DNA of 64,000 nt, from positions 124,001 to 188,000 of the forward strand of contig JAKOGH010000740.1 in the NCBI GenBank assembly GCA_024811115.1. Direction: 5' to 3'. A program made the translations under genes and the position numbers. Source of the stretch: Terana coerulea (Eukaryota; Basidiomycota; Agaricomycetes; Polyporales; Phanerochaetaceae). This document shows, piece by piece, positions 1 through 11,160 of this stretch (position 1 is the stretch's first letter; each line of letters starts with the position of its first letter). Under the pieces are notes generated by a model. That model did not search any database. It was not told where the DNA came from and worked only from the letters and a program-made list of their open reading frames with translations.

Positions 1-79
1 TTCCGCTCAGTAGGAGCATGATATCATTCTCAGCACATGGAGAAGCGCACTACCCGTTGTATGCACTTTTCGTGGCATG

Positions 80-2560
80 GGCGCTCGACTGCACTCAACT
101 CCAAAAAGGCAAGTTTTCTCAAGTTGGCTGAATCTGGAACGGCATTGACCGAGCGACAGCAGGCTTCGAATCACCTTTTAAACCAACCAGCCCCGTCAGA
201 CACAACCAGAACTCGAACCACAACCATCCCCCGTCGGCGGACACCTCACCTCGTCACCCCTGCGCTCCCCTGTCAACCACCGCTCGCGAACACTCCCTCG
301 CTTCGAACCGCAGCGTCGACAGCACGCAAGCTTCCCCAACCGCTTCGCAAACAGTCTCGAGTTCTCGACAACGGCGTCGCGCGTGGCTTTGAACTACGAC
401 GTCAACAGCTCACGGCCTCACCTGGCAGCCTTCCTACGTCACGGACCCTTCGTTCGGTAGCCAGCTCCCCCCTGCGACGACGTCGACGCCGGCACCAACA
501 TGATTCCCGTCAATGTCGTTGTGACTGCCTGTGTCGCAGTCTTGATGGGATACTTCAGCATGCCGGCGGAGGTCTTCCACCGTGACGGGCCTGTCAAAGC
601 GCTCCTCGCGTCCCTCGCTCGTTTGTCCGAGGAGGCTCATCCTAGACACTTCATTGGCTTTGTCGACCGTCTTCGTCTTTCGGCACCTCCGGAGGACGAG
701 TTCAGCGTCATGTTGGCGAAGCTCGAGGCCAACCCCCGGAACCCCCGCAATTCCAAATCTGGCCTGTGTTCGAGGGCATGAAGGCTGGGCCGGTGGTCGC
801 TTCCTCGGCGTTGACTCCAGGTCCGAGCGTTGGATCTGTGTACACCTACGTTCAATTCGACTCTTGGTCAGGTGCCTGGATCGTGCTCTGCCTCTTCGTT
901 ATCCCGTTGGTGGGAGCCATCATTGTTGTTGTTGTCATCCAGCACCTGCGCAGACTCCGCAGAGCGCGCTTGGAGGGCAAAGTGAGTGGCTCGTTTCCAT
1001 CTACTCACAGCCAACACTGAAACATATGACCATAGGCCTTAATCGCATGTGGTGGAGAGTGTGGTATTGTGGATGCACCGATTCAGGGTGGATGGTCGTT
1101 GGAGGACAGCACGGTGAGCAGCAGGCACCGCATCCTCGACAAGTTTTGTTACTGACTACAGTTTGGTTCAGCTCAAAGACTTCACCACCGAAGCATCGCC
1201 TCTCACCGACATCCTTGTGGTTGCGGTCGTCGAGGACCCGGCGTCCGTTGGGTCAGAAGTCGTTGCCACCCTTTGGCCTATCTTGGAGCTCATGAAGGCT
1301 ATCGAGGACGTGATCCATCCTCCAGCGATATCCTTCGAGGACGAGCAAGAGATTGCGGCAGGGCTGCGAACCATGTTTGCTGTCACATGCTCCGGGGTAC
1401 TGTCTGAGGACGCCGTTGCCAAGCGGTTTACTCTTGACTGTACTGTCATGTTCGCTATCGCTCCTCTAGACGCAGCGGCTGGCCTCGGATTTCGGTGCGC
1501 ACCCACCAACAAATGGTCGGCTCGCTGCCCACCTTATGGACCAACAACTTTGCGCTCCCTCCCCATGGTCGTGGCAGCCAAGCGCCGAGTAGCCTCTCCC
1601 GTTGAGCCGCTGGTGTGTGAGGAAGTTGAGGAGATAATGACAGAGGGTGCATCAGAGTCGGCCGCCTGGGTGAGTCTGTCTATAACACTGTTCTCGTGGT
1701 ATAGCTAACGGTCTGAGTAGCTGTCTTTCCACTGGCAAGTCATCATCACGCTTCAGTGTGAGATGGTTCTTGTCGAGTTCGTTGACCCATCCGGCACCTA
1801 CTTCTTCCTCGTCGAGGAATACGTAATCAGCTCGATCGAGTTCGCAGTTGCCTCCATCGCGACACTTGGATGGTGCGCCATGGATGCCGCTGAAGTATCC
1901 TTAGTGGCTCCAGTACACGCCACAACCAGTGCATTGGCTATACAACCCGCCGTGATTGTCACCTGCCCTTCTCCGCCTGCCGCCGCTGTCGGTTTGGAAT
2001 ACGCCGCTCCGGAAGAAGTCCTTAACCTTGCTCTGGTCTACGTTGGTTCTTTACCTGTCGTTCAGATACGTAGCGGCCGCGAAAAGCCCGAAGACGTTGA
2101 AGAAATCATCACCGAAGGCGCTCGCGCTCTACTTTCTTTGACATCGGTATGCAATCACCTGCTATATATACGGACTGCAATTGATCATGATTGGTTGACA
2201 AGGTTGAAACCGCCATTGTCATGTCCAGCGCACGCGACTTAGCGGCTGCTCCACGAGTTCTGGGCGTCGATGTATTGAGGGTGCTCGTTGTCCTCTTGGT
2301 CCTCTTCTCCCCGCGACGGGCTTCTTCGTCCGCTGCCATGCCTGGTTCCGCCGCCACTCTGCGCCTCATATCGCCCGTCCCACGCCTGCAGATGATGTCC
2401 GGCGCAGTAACCGCCGTCCATGTTGTCATGCCCCCTCTGTCGTCTAGGCCGTTTGTGCTAGACTTCATCTCCACTGCAGCCGTCCCCCGCGTCTATGCAT
2501 TCTATCGGACTTACCTCTACAAGGCACCTCGGGCCACTCTTCCGTCCCCAGACGCACGTT
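80..2560 (+). repeat. Long direct repeat, left copy
   Basis: This stretch is closely similar, in the same orientation, to 61505-64000. Matching landmarks are the ATG at 500 versus 61928, the exon at 1163 versus 62584 and the exon at 1763 versus 63184, giving an offset of 61,428 bases falling to 61,421 because of small indels. Similarity starts just inside the window, after about base 76. The right copy is cut by the window end, so the true length is unknown and may reach past 4 kb, where copy 1 of the gene ends. Confidence 0.93.
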
Positions 2561-4073
2561 CACCGCCTTCGCATTCTATGCAAGATGTCGTCCTGCTTCT
2601 GTGCAGGAAGGCCCAGCTTGCCACCTCCGAGAACGTTGCACCTCCAGCGGTTCAGCGCCACGAGCTCCAGCAAGCGCGTTTCCGCTCAGTTCAAGGCTGT
2701 CCTCAACTACACTCTCGCAATTCAAGAGCTCCTGCGTATCACTTCACGCGGAATTGAGTCCAGCGGTAGCGTCGCTCACTCAGCCTTGAGCTCACACCGG
2801 GGATGGTCCGTCGCTGCGACCACAAGTTCGTTCCTTCACCCACGAGCACCAAAGCCGGAGCAACCCACAGCGTCCGTACCTCAGGCTCAACCTATTGATG
2901 AGCCACTGAGCAACCCAGCGTCGGGGCTGCCAGAAACCGCCGGCGTGACGGTGACAGAGAACAGAGACAGAAAGGGTATGTTAATCCTTCCGTTCTGTCG
3001 GACTTTTGCTCACGATCCACCTTCAGCTCGGAAATCCAACCTGCCTGCAGCCCCTGTAGCCGGTCCTTCGCGGCTGCACGATGGCGACTGCACCTTAGAC
3101 GACGGAAAGCCCTCCACCGAGGCATTGAAGAAGAGGAAGACTCGTCGTAGCTCCTAAAAAGGGCAAGGGTTATGCAAAGCCGCAGGGGGCAGAACTGTCC
3201 CAACACGAACTTGAAGACCAAGGCATGACGGCTTCGACGCACGATTCGTACGCGGGAGAGCCTGTAGCCAGTCCTTCACGGTTGCCTGCCGCTCTCCTTC
3301 CTTCACAGAAGAAACCCATCAGCCGCGGAGGCAACGCCGAACGCAAGGCCCGTGCGCAGGTCAAATGCGGCGAACAAACACAGCGTGAGGGCGAAGTGGA
3401 AGAAGCATTGGGACGGCACGCTGCCCTTTCCGCCCAAGCAACTTTCCGTCAAGTTGGACCGTGGCGCATACCTGAATGCCCACCTTCCGCCGCGGGCGAC
3501 GCATATCCTCCGTTCATTCGGAGGGAATTCCCCGGCGCTCCTTCCACCACCTCGGCCACACCTGGTCCTCGCAGTGCTGTGAACCATCGTCTGCGTCCCC
3601 ACCTCAACCGACGCAGGCAGCCTCAGATCGACCCCGACACTTCGCTCATCGCGGTCGACCCTCGCCATCAGCGTCCCATCGCGCAAGACCGCGCCACCTT
3701 CGCTGTCGCGTGCGAAGACGACGAAGTCACGCAGAATTCAACGCCACAGAACAACAGTCTGCAGGACGAAGACTTGCACGACGACGGCACCGGGTTTCAG
3801 CCTCGATCGCAGCCCCGGTTTATTCTACGAGACTGGGTACGACTGCCCTCTGAGGACGATACGAAGATGATGACTACTTCCGACCATCAGGACGACTCCC
3901 TGGTCACTGAGTCCTTGACCATCTCGACCAGCGCCCCCGAGGCTCTCGCCACGGAGGCTACGACCACCACGACCATCGACGACCAGTCACCCGCGCGAAC
4001 AACATCCCCGGATACCCTCTGCGCAGAGGCTCACTCCTGCGCTGATTCGCCTGGCGCTTCTGCCAGTGCTTGA
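500..4073 (+). CDS. Unknown multi-exon membrane protein, copy 1
   Basis: I do not recognise this family. The first exon (500-981) starts at the ATG shared with copy 2 and has an N-terminal hydrophobic segment (VVVTACVAVLMGYF) and a second near its end (VLCLFVIPLVGAII). Further exons fit 1162-1669, 1721-2146 and from 2203, each with GT...AG borders. The exons ending at 1669 and 2146 both finish in a similar motif, VEEI-M/I-TEGA, suggesting internal exon duplication. The tail (about 2600-4073) is Ser/Thr/Pro/Asp-rich low complexity ending at a stop near 4073. Copy 1 has one C fewer than copy 2 in the C run at 733-737, which shifts the frame after residue 78. Coding status is supported by conservation of frame and splice sites between copies. 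Exon joins after 2.5 kb are uncertain, and the short exon around 1030-1110 is not resolved. Confidence 0.55.
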
Positions 4074-4074
4074 G

Positions 4075-5344
4075 CGACACCACCCTCGCCCGACGGCTTG
4101 CGACTCGACGACGACGAACACGACCCTCCTCGCCAACTCCCCTACGAACAGCACGCCTAACCCAGGCTTCCACGCACATCCATCCGACACCAAGTCAGAT
4201 GCTTAGTGCGGTCCCAAAGTTTCTCGCCTCTGTTCCACCCCTCCGGTGTATCGCTCCAAATCCGACCTTTGACTCGCTTGATCAACGTCGAACTGCCTAT
4301 TAGAGGCACTTCAAGTTTCGATCTCGCGTCTCTAGCTCGGATGCAAAGCGCTACACCTCCTTCGCTCGTGTTCAACCCCTCCCAATTCGTCGCCCGTCGT
4401 ATATCGTCATAGAATTGTCCCTGTCCTCGGGACAAGTCGCTCGAGCCGCTCGCTCACGTCGTTCATGTCCTTCGTTCGCTCCCTGGTCGCATCGGTTCTC
4501 TGGTCTGGTCACTCCCCATCTCGTCCCTGGTCGTCTTCAAGTTCCCCAAAGCCCCTGGCTCGTCTTCAACTGCCGTCGTTCTGTCTTTTTGCGGGTGTCG
4601 CTCCTGGTGTCGGTCTGAGGTATTATCGGTAAGTCCCTCTCTGCAGCGCCCACGCCCTAGTACCATGACTGATCATGAATATTCTCCAGGTGCTCGGCGT
4701 AGACTCTGTACGCCTGAGCATGTATTTGCGCCATCGCAGCCGCCGTCGGACGTCGGTCTGCTAGCTCTTCTAGTCATCCTATCCCATTTTCCCTCGTCTC
4801 TTGATTATCCCCACACTACTCCCATAATTTCTCCGGACTCGTTTGGACCAGCCTTGACGGACAACATCTGCACTGTCTCCTCATCTCCATTCATCTTTAT
4901 ACCCCAGCATACAGAGCGATGATTATTAGTATTTAGCATCTCCGAACGGACATAGCCTCCGATATACTTAGTGGTCTTGTATAACCTCCTCATATTCGGG
5001 CGACAGTGCCCTGGGATTGTAGCATAGTACTGTAATGTTCGCGTAGAGCGACCTCAACCTGTAATTGTACTGAAATATTGCATATCACTTAATTGCGACT
5101 CCTGTCTACGTGTTCCATATGTGAGAGACAGTACCCTTACTATAGATTGTGGTGTATTGACGTTCGCGCAGAGTGGAAGTATCACCTCTATTCATTGAAT
5201 ATTTTATCATTGCAATCTCAGGGTTCATAGCGGTGGCGTAAATTGCTTCAAGATTGTAATGGTTCACCAAGTGTGACACATGCAAGAAAAGGAGGACAAG
5301 TCTGCAGAGGATGAGCGGCCTCAATTCACGGTATATGCGCATAT
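4075..5344. other. Intergenic, no supported feature
   Basis: Between the unknown gene copy 1 and the minus-strand MYND gene. Short open frames exist but have no recognisable domain, splice structure or similarity to other parts of the window. The stretch from about 4900 to 5250 is noticeably richer in A+T, as expected for 3' flanks. Confidence 0.5.
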
Positions 5345-6411
5345 CTAGTCCACATCATCTGGACGTGGACCCTTGTGGTGGGTATTGTGTTCGCGTTCTC
5401 CATGTCCCGACTCTGAATCATCGTCGTCCTCGTCCTCATCGCCATCATCCTCGTCTGAGCCGTACAGTTCATCGTCATAGCTGTCGTATCCGTTGTACCA
5501 TCCGCCATAACCCGGCCGTCGATGAGATCAGCCGGAACATCTCCAGCTGAAAGGAGAAAATGCCAGATGAAGGGTTCAGTTCACGATGTAGGAAAGGGAA
5601 GGGTGTGGGACTGACTTCGCATATATTCCTCCTCCCAGTCCTCTAGCCCTCCCGAGGGGCGAGAGGACGAGTCGATCCCTCTCCAGAATTCTGTACCCTA
5701 GCGGCCCATACCCGTGTTCTCGATAGATGCGGTGTCCAAGAGCCCTCCGCCGGCGCCTGAGCCATGTGAGTGCAAGCTTTCGACATGCTCGGCTTCAGGA
5801 AACTTCCCCGCCTTGAGCAGCTTGCAGGCGTGCTTGTGCTTTTGCGACCAATCTGCGCGTTGACATTGCAAAATTCCACGTCAGGAGAACAATACACCGC
5901 GACTTGAGGAGTGAACGCACTGCGACGGAGCAGTAATATTCTTCTTGGCAGGTGGAGCACCGCATGTACGATGGCCTCCCAATATCCTCCCATTTCCCGC
6001 AACGCCCGCATGCGTGAAAGATCTCGGCCTGCGTCAACATAACCTCGAGCTCGACCATGTCCCGGCCCAACTTCTGGCCCGTAAGCTTCGCTATAGGCCG
6101 CTCGCCACCCCCTCCTGCCCCTTCTTGACCGGGACGCGGACTTTGAGGACGGCGGAGAGCGCCTCCGGTTCGACAGGACAGAAGTACGCGATGGCCTGGT
6201 AGCCCTCCGCGGACGGTTTGGAAAAGTGGTTGGTGTGGACGACGACGCTGATAGGCATGCATTCTCGCTTGTACCTCATGCCGATGGCCCGTGTGTAGAC
6301 GAAGAACCAGGTTTGGCCCTTGCGACCAAAGGCGACTGGCGACTGGTCAGCAGGCGCGATGCTGAACGAGACAGGAGAGCAGATGGTTTTGCTGGTACTG
6401 GTAGAGGCCAT
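5345..6411 (-). pseudogene. MYND-type zinc-finger protein, reading frame damaged
   Basis: Minus strand; the ATG complement is at 6409-6411. The N-terminal frame runs about 100 residues and meets a stop. Restoring one base in the C run at 6108-6112 leads into a clear MYND finger: C-x2-C, RC-x2-C, EEYYCS, then CQRADW...HKHAC after an intron. MYND fingers bind zinc and mediate protein-protein contacts. The intron that splits YCS-VA from CQ has a good donor (GTGCGT) but the position expected for AG reads AA (about 5859-5861). A TAG follows about 45 residues after the finger, and the acidic C-terminal tail (DDELYGSDEDDGDEDE..., stop at 5345) needs another shift. Single-base losses may be consensus errors, but the acceptor and stop changes point to real decay. 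Domain identity is firm; functional state is not. Confidence 0.6.
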
Positions 6412-6992
6412 CGTGTCGACAGTGTAGGGAAGTGGTGGTAGTGCAAGCAAAGATGAGGCTGCTGAGCATTAAAAAGGTTCAAAATTGGCGGCCAAATATG
6501 GAGGATGCTTCCGCTGCTGAGTGGGTGGCCCGTCGCTTTGATCATATTAGGGTCTTGCGACATTCTAGCAGGGCCATTGCGCTGGCCCATGCGCGACTTT
6601 GGCGGATCAGAAAATCGCACCCCATCATTATAGTGGCAAGAGTTGTTGACGGTTTGGCTTCGAACTATCAAGTCGGAGAAGAGGTTGGGGGTGGTGGTTG
6701 GTTAGTAGCAGGGCTGTTGGTTAGCAATGTAGCCGCCAGAGGCGCCGGCATCCGTTCCGAGCTTCCGAGAGCAGTGAGTCCACCGTATGTAAGTGCGTAC
6801 AACGTTAACGTTCAACGTTCAACGCCAGGGATCTCTTATTCGAATCCGAGGCCAGCACCGATAGCGAAGAACTCAGCCAATTTGTGTCATTGTAGATTAG
6901 AGTACATGGTGCAATATACGGTATCCGAGTCCGGTGTCCATGGCGGGTAACACCCTCCAGCCACCATCCGTCGCGACGGTCATGCAGCTCAC
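6412..6992. other. Intergenic, no supported feature
   Basis: Upstream of the MYND gene and downstream of the quinone reductase. A plus-strand open frame here has no domain or splice support and is probably spurious. A short TTCAACG tandem (about 6800-6825) also appears near 38532. Confidence 0.45.
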
Positions 6993-8043
6993 TTAGAAAG
7001 TGACCTTCTTAATAACGTTGAAGAACTGCTTGCCCTGGGCGGACGCGAGCTCGAGCTCGAGCGGGGTGGGCTGACGCGAGCCGTCAGCGCCTGCGAAGGT
7101 GCCGGCGCCCCAGGGCGAGCCGCCGCGGACCTCACTCAGGTTCGCAAGCTGCGGGAACGTGGTGGAGTAGCCGAGGGAACAAAGACGATGCCGTGGTGGG
7201 TGAAGGTCGAGATGGAGTTGATCACAGTGCTCTCTGCGACGGAGGAAGCGGGTCAGCGGGAGCAGTGAGTGAAGGTAAAGCGGGCCGCACCCTGTCCTCC
7301 TCCGGGGGTACCAGTTGACACGAAAACGCTGGCGTACTTGCCGGCAAGAGCACCCTGCGCCCAGAGACCACCGGTCTGATCCCAGAAGGCCTGCAGACGA
7401 CTGTGAGCAGCACATTCTAAGCTGGATATGGGCGACACATACCTTCCACTGGCCGGGGAAGTTACCGTAACGGGTGGGGATACCGAAGACGAATGCGTCG
7501 AACCTGGGCAGGTCAGTGGGCTCGAGGATGGGGTAGTTGGGCTTCGGGGCGGCGTGCATCTTGGCGAGGACGTCTGCCGAGAGGGTCTCGGCAATCCTGG
7601 AACATGGCTGAGTTCATGCTGCAACAGGGGCCATAAGGCGGCTGGCAACTCACTGGTAGATGGTCGCAGAACCACCAGCCTCCTCAATACCCGCCTTCTC
7701 GGCTTCGGCGACTGCTCATACTCATGCTCAGCTCACAGGGTAAAGAGAGCAGGGTGCGCGAGAACTCACGCTTGGCAATGTGGCCGTACATAGAGTAGAT
7801 GACAATGGCAACCTTGGGACCAGACATCTCTGTGGTAGTAGCGGTGGTGGTAGCGGGTGCTGGTGCAGGGGTAGGCTCAGGAGCTGAGGTGGGTTCTGTG
7901 GTAGCAGGCGGGGGATTGCTGGGAGCAGTTGATGGCTGGGCAGCGGGAGGCTCCTGTGCTTTTATAGGCTCGGGGGCGGGCTTTTTCTGGGCTACATTAT
8001 CATCGGATAGGAGGTTTTTCTGGCGTTTGCTGGGGAAACACAT
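6993..8043 (-). CDS. NAD(P)H:benzoquinone oxidoreductase (WrbA/flavodoxin-like)
   Basis: An FMN-dependent two-electron quinone reductase of the WrbA family. In wood-decay fungi, members reduce benzoquinones from lignin breakdown or iron-redox cycling. Start at 8043 gives [10 protein letters not shown] and a Pro/Ala/Thr-rich N-terminal extension of about 70 residues, a known feature of basidiomycete members. The flavodoxin domain follows: [15 protein letters not shown] (FMN phosphate region), [49 protein letters not shown], then [12 protein letters not shown] and a tail ending at the TAA at 6993-6995. Introns with GT...AG interrupt the domain after HIAK, IYQ, QWK and GGGQ. At 7175-7177 (ggg on the plus strand) one base is missing relative to the family frame FVPLGYS, so the raw sequence is frameshifted there. 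A consensus error is likely because everything else is conserved. Confidence 0.88.
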
Positions 8044-9930
8044 CGTGGTGTGGAATTGACAATGATGGTAAGGTGTAAGGAACGGGGACAAGGCTAAGAC
8101 ACGGATTAGAAGTCGGCTTTGAAGCAGAGCTAAACGGTCGTAATTGCCATGACACGCCGTTTATAAATCGATCGAGCGTCTGAACCATTCTTCAACAGAC
8201 TGGAGCGACAGAATCCGGCCAGGCGTTCGGATAGAACGGGGATGTTGCAGAGGGAACGAGACAGACGGAGAGAGTGCGTGCGACCTGCAGTACTCGAATT
8301 GGGCATCGTCGCCGCAAGGTTCCGCTCCGTGTTCGGTCACGGCGTCGCACGGCCTGGATTTTCTGTTGTTCCTCGCCGTTAGATCTCCATTTACGGGCCT
8401 TTTTCTCCTGCGCACCTCGGTCCTCGGTCCACGAGCAAACGGCGACATCGCGACACGCATCACCGCACGCGTAAATTGCGTCTTAGCGCTCGACGCCGCC
8501 CACCTTTGTAAACCTGAGCGCTGACGGCAGCGTCTTTACGTGAGCTTAGTGCCTGTGCCTCAGCGACGTTCTACCTGTCCGGCAGTTCATCGTTATGTGT
8601 CTCGGAAGTAATCTCCAAAAACAAAGGTGCGTTGTTCCTTAACAGCGTATCCGTAGCCCAAAGCGCAGGTTGACCCGCTGTGTTCGCTGTCTGCCTCGGG
8701 AGACTACGTTGTTCGCTGACTCAGATTCTTGCCGCAAGTAAGGTAACACCTTGTCAAACAGATTACGACGGCTAGGTCAGCGTTTCAGCAGCATTTGGTT
8801 GGGCGTGAATTATTAAGTGTTTACGGGCCTGCATAGGCGCGATACAAAAATACCTGAGAATTAACGCCAATCAGCTCATCGCCTGGTGTTTTTGCATCCC
8901 TCATGTTACACCAAAAGGGCTGGTCAGCATTGTGACGAAGTCCGACTGGACTATGTCCTTGTTAAAGCCTATCAGGTTGCTGTGTCACCCTCCGCCTTGC
9001 CCAACGTCCGCGAGCAAGCGATGCCAACCTTGGGCCTCGTTGGCAACGCGTTTCCGCGTGAAGGCTTACAAAAGCTGAGCAAAACCCCAGTTAAATGCGC
9101 AAATGGGAAGTGACAATAGAAAATCATTGCACCTGTGACTGCCAAGCACGTCTAAGGATCCGAAAGTTGCTATGAGGCCGGGAGTCGCACGGGTGCATGC
9201 CTAGCAAGCTCGGAGGCAAGGGGTGGACAGCAAACTGGCTTCCGGCGCACTTTGTTGAAACGGTTCATTGCCATCCAAGCCAGACTCGGAGGGCTTGAGG
9301 GCTCATTGAGCGGAGTCTGCCTGTTAGAGCAGGCGACTTCCATGGTGTGAAAATCGTCAACCTCGGGCGGAGTCTAAACGTATGATAATTGTCACTATAT
9401 GACCTACGCAACACTGGGCGTATGCGCGAACTTCATGTACATACTTCACTGGCAAGTTACTTACAGTACGTGACGGTGGGCGTTTGTCCGGCGTCCTTCC
9501 TGATGCGCCATCAAATCAAACGCGGCAGTTGGCGGGCCCGGGGTTTCCCCACACTTTCCCACAGGCAAGCGCAGCTCTACACTTACATGCCAAGTGCGCT
9601 CTCGCAGAGTCGCAACGATCTTCACTCACTGTCATCCGTATCTATCCTATTGAATTGCATGCTGAATACGCCGCTCTGTGTCCTTACTGCAGTGCTTTTT
9701 CTATGTCTCATTGTCAAGAGGTCACTTCCCTACTCGTTCCTCTTCAACTGCGAAAGCAATCCAGTGGCTTGTACTCAGTGATCAGCGTATGTGCATCTAG
9801 TCTTCGTTGAAATGTATGGTACTAATGTAGACTAGCTAGTGCTGTTGCTTGCCCCGTCCTTAGTTCCAAGTCTGAGTCGGCTCGTAGCCCACCACAGCCG
9901 GCGATGGTGCAAGTGAATATAACTCGACTG
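8044..9930. other. Intergenic, no supported feature
   Basis: About 1.9 kb upstream of the quinone reductase and before the tandem esterase duplication. The open frames near 8886-9113 and 9389-9810 have no recognisable domain, and I see no tRNA-like or repeated structure. Confidence 0.45.
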
Positions 9931-11071
9931 TACTGAGAACTCTCAGCCTTTGTCAAGGAGCGGCGCGTTGAGTCCTAAGTGTTGAAATAGCATAAGAGGG
10001 CAGGTGTTCAAAGGTAATGCTCACCGCATCAAACATCTATCTCCTGACGCTTTGTGGGCCACGGCAGGTTGTGAGTTGTAACCTGTGACACAGGACAGAC
10101 GGCGACATCCCAGCTAGGCACGCCGTGTTCATCTCAGTTTCACGGCGAGAGTCGCAGCCATGCGGACTCGACTTCATCACAGGTTCGCGGAAAGGGAAAA
10201 AGTTGCAGGATTTGGTAAGTTGTAACTCCGTGAATACAATAATAGCAGCTGCAAATGGCGAAGCTTTCTTGGAAGCTGGAGCCACTGACTATCTGAGGGC
10301 AGAATCCTACGGAAGCAAATTTACTCGGCCCGTCGCGAGCTCCAAGTCGTGATGAAGTGGCTTTCCAGTTATTCACGACGAACAACGCCTACCTGCGGTA
10401 GCATTGCAGGCCCGGCTCTCACATGGTAAACCCCTGTCAAACCGGCGCAAAAACACTTACGCAGGTGTGTACAAGTTCCGTTATGTAAGTCCAAGCCAAG
10501 CCAAGCTTAACCATGTCTCTAGACTGCCAGTTCAACGAGGGATTAGCGGGGAGACTTGAAGGGATCCGGCGGCAACTCGGTGCCGCGGGAAATGCCTGGC
10601 CAGGCACGTACCATCGCAAACCCCCAGGGCCCCCACTGCCATCCATGGAATCCAAAGCTTAATTCCGTGAACCTAAGCTTCACGTTTGAGGAGCTTAGCC
10701 TACGCCCACGCGGAAGAAACGAAGGGAAAGTCCTGTGACAGAGGTCGGCATTTCCTCGTTTGAGACGCCCATGTGACATCTACTTCGGTGAGCGATGAAC
10801 CGCATTACTACGAATGACTTCCATCTCCTTCGTACCTCCCGAGCTGAATTCCAATGTGGAGTGAAGACGAGTAGCAATGACCGCCAGCGTGCACCGCCGG
10901 GCCGTCGACTTCTTTGCAGGATCGTGACCATGCACCTGTTGTTCGCAATCATTGGCCGATGCGTTCCTTGGCCGGGAGTTCTCCTGCTCATCACCAGGCC
11001 CAACCGTCGCGGAATATCGGGCACGGGATTTACCCCATATCCATAATACCGCTATGTATGCCGGAAGTGCA

Positions 11072-11077
11072 TATAAG
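11072..11077 (+). promoter_or_regulatory. TATA-like element of CE12 copy 1
   Basis: TATAAG within 'gtgcatataagtgcgacagc', 84 bases before the ATG at 11161. The same string is kept in unit 2 at the same distance, which supports a core-promoter role. Confidence 0.5.
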
Positions 11078-11160
11078 TGCGACAGCATCGTCGCTGGTTC
11101 TCCACGCGGTATAACCCTACCCCCTCTTGTCCACCCCCAGTCTACCTGCATACTTGCAAC

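Noticed and set aside
80..585. Arg/Thr/Pro-rich open frames upstream of the unknown gene and their right-copy equivalents (61468-62013)
   Set aside because: They overlap the start of the conserved exon in another frame and differ more between copies, consistent with untranslated leader sequence.
6432..6950. 172-residue plus-strand open frame
   Set aside because: No domain, no splice context, and it overlaps the promoter of the MYND gene; composition looks non-coding.
9389..9810. Two overlapping open frames of 108-130 residues
   Set aside because: Short, without recognisable motifs or signal peptide-plus-domain structure; likely chance frames in a 1.9-kb intergenic stretch.
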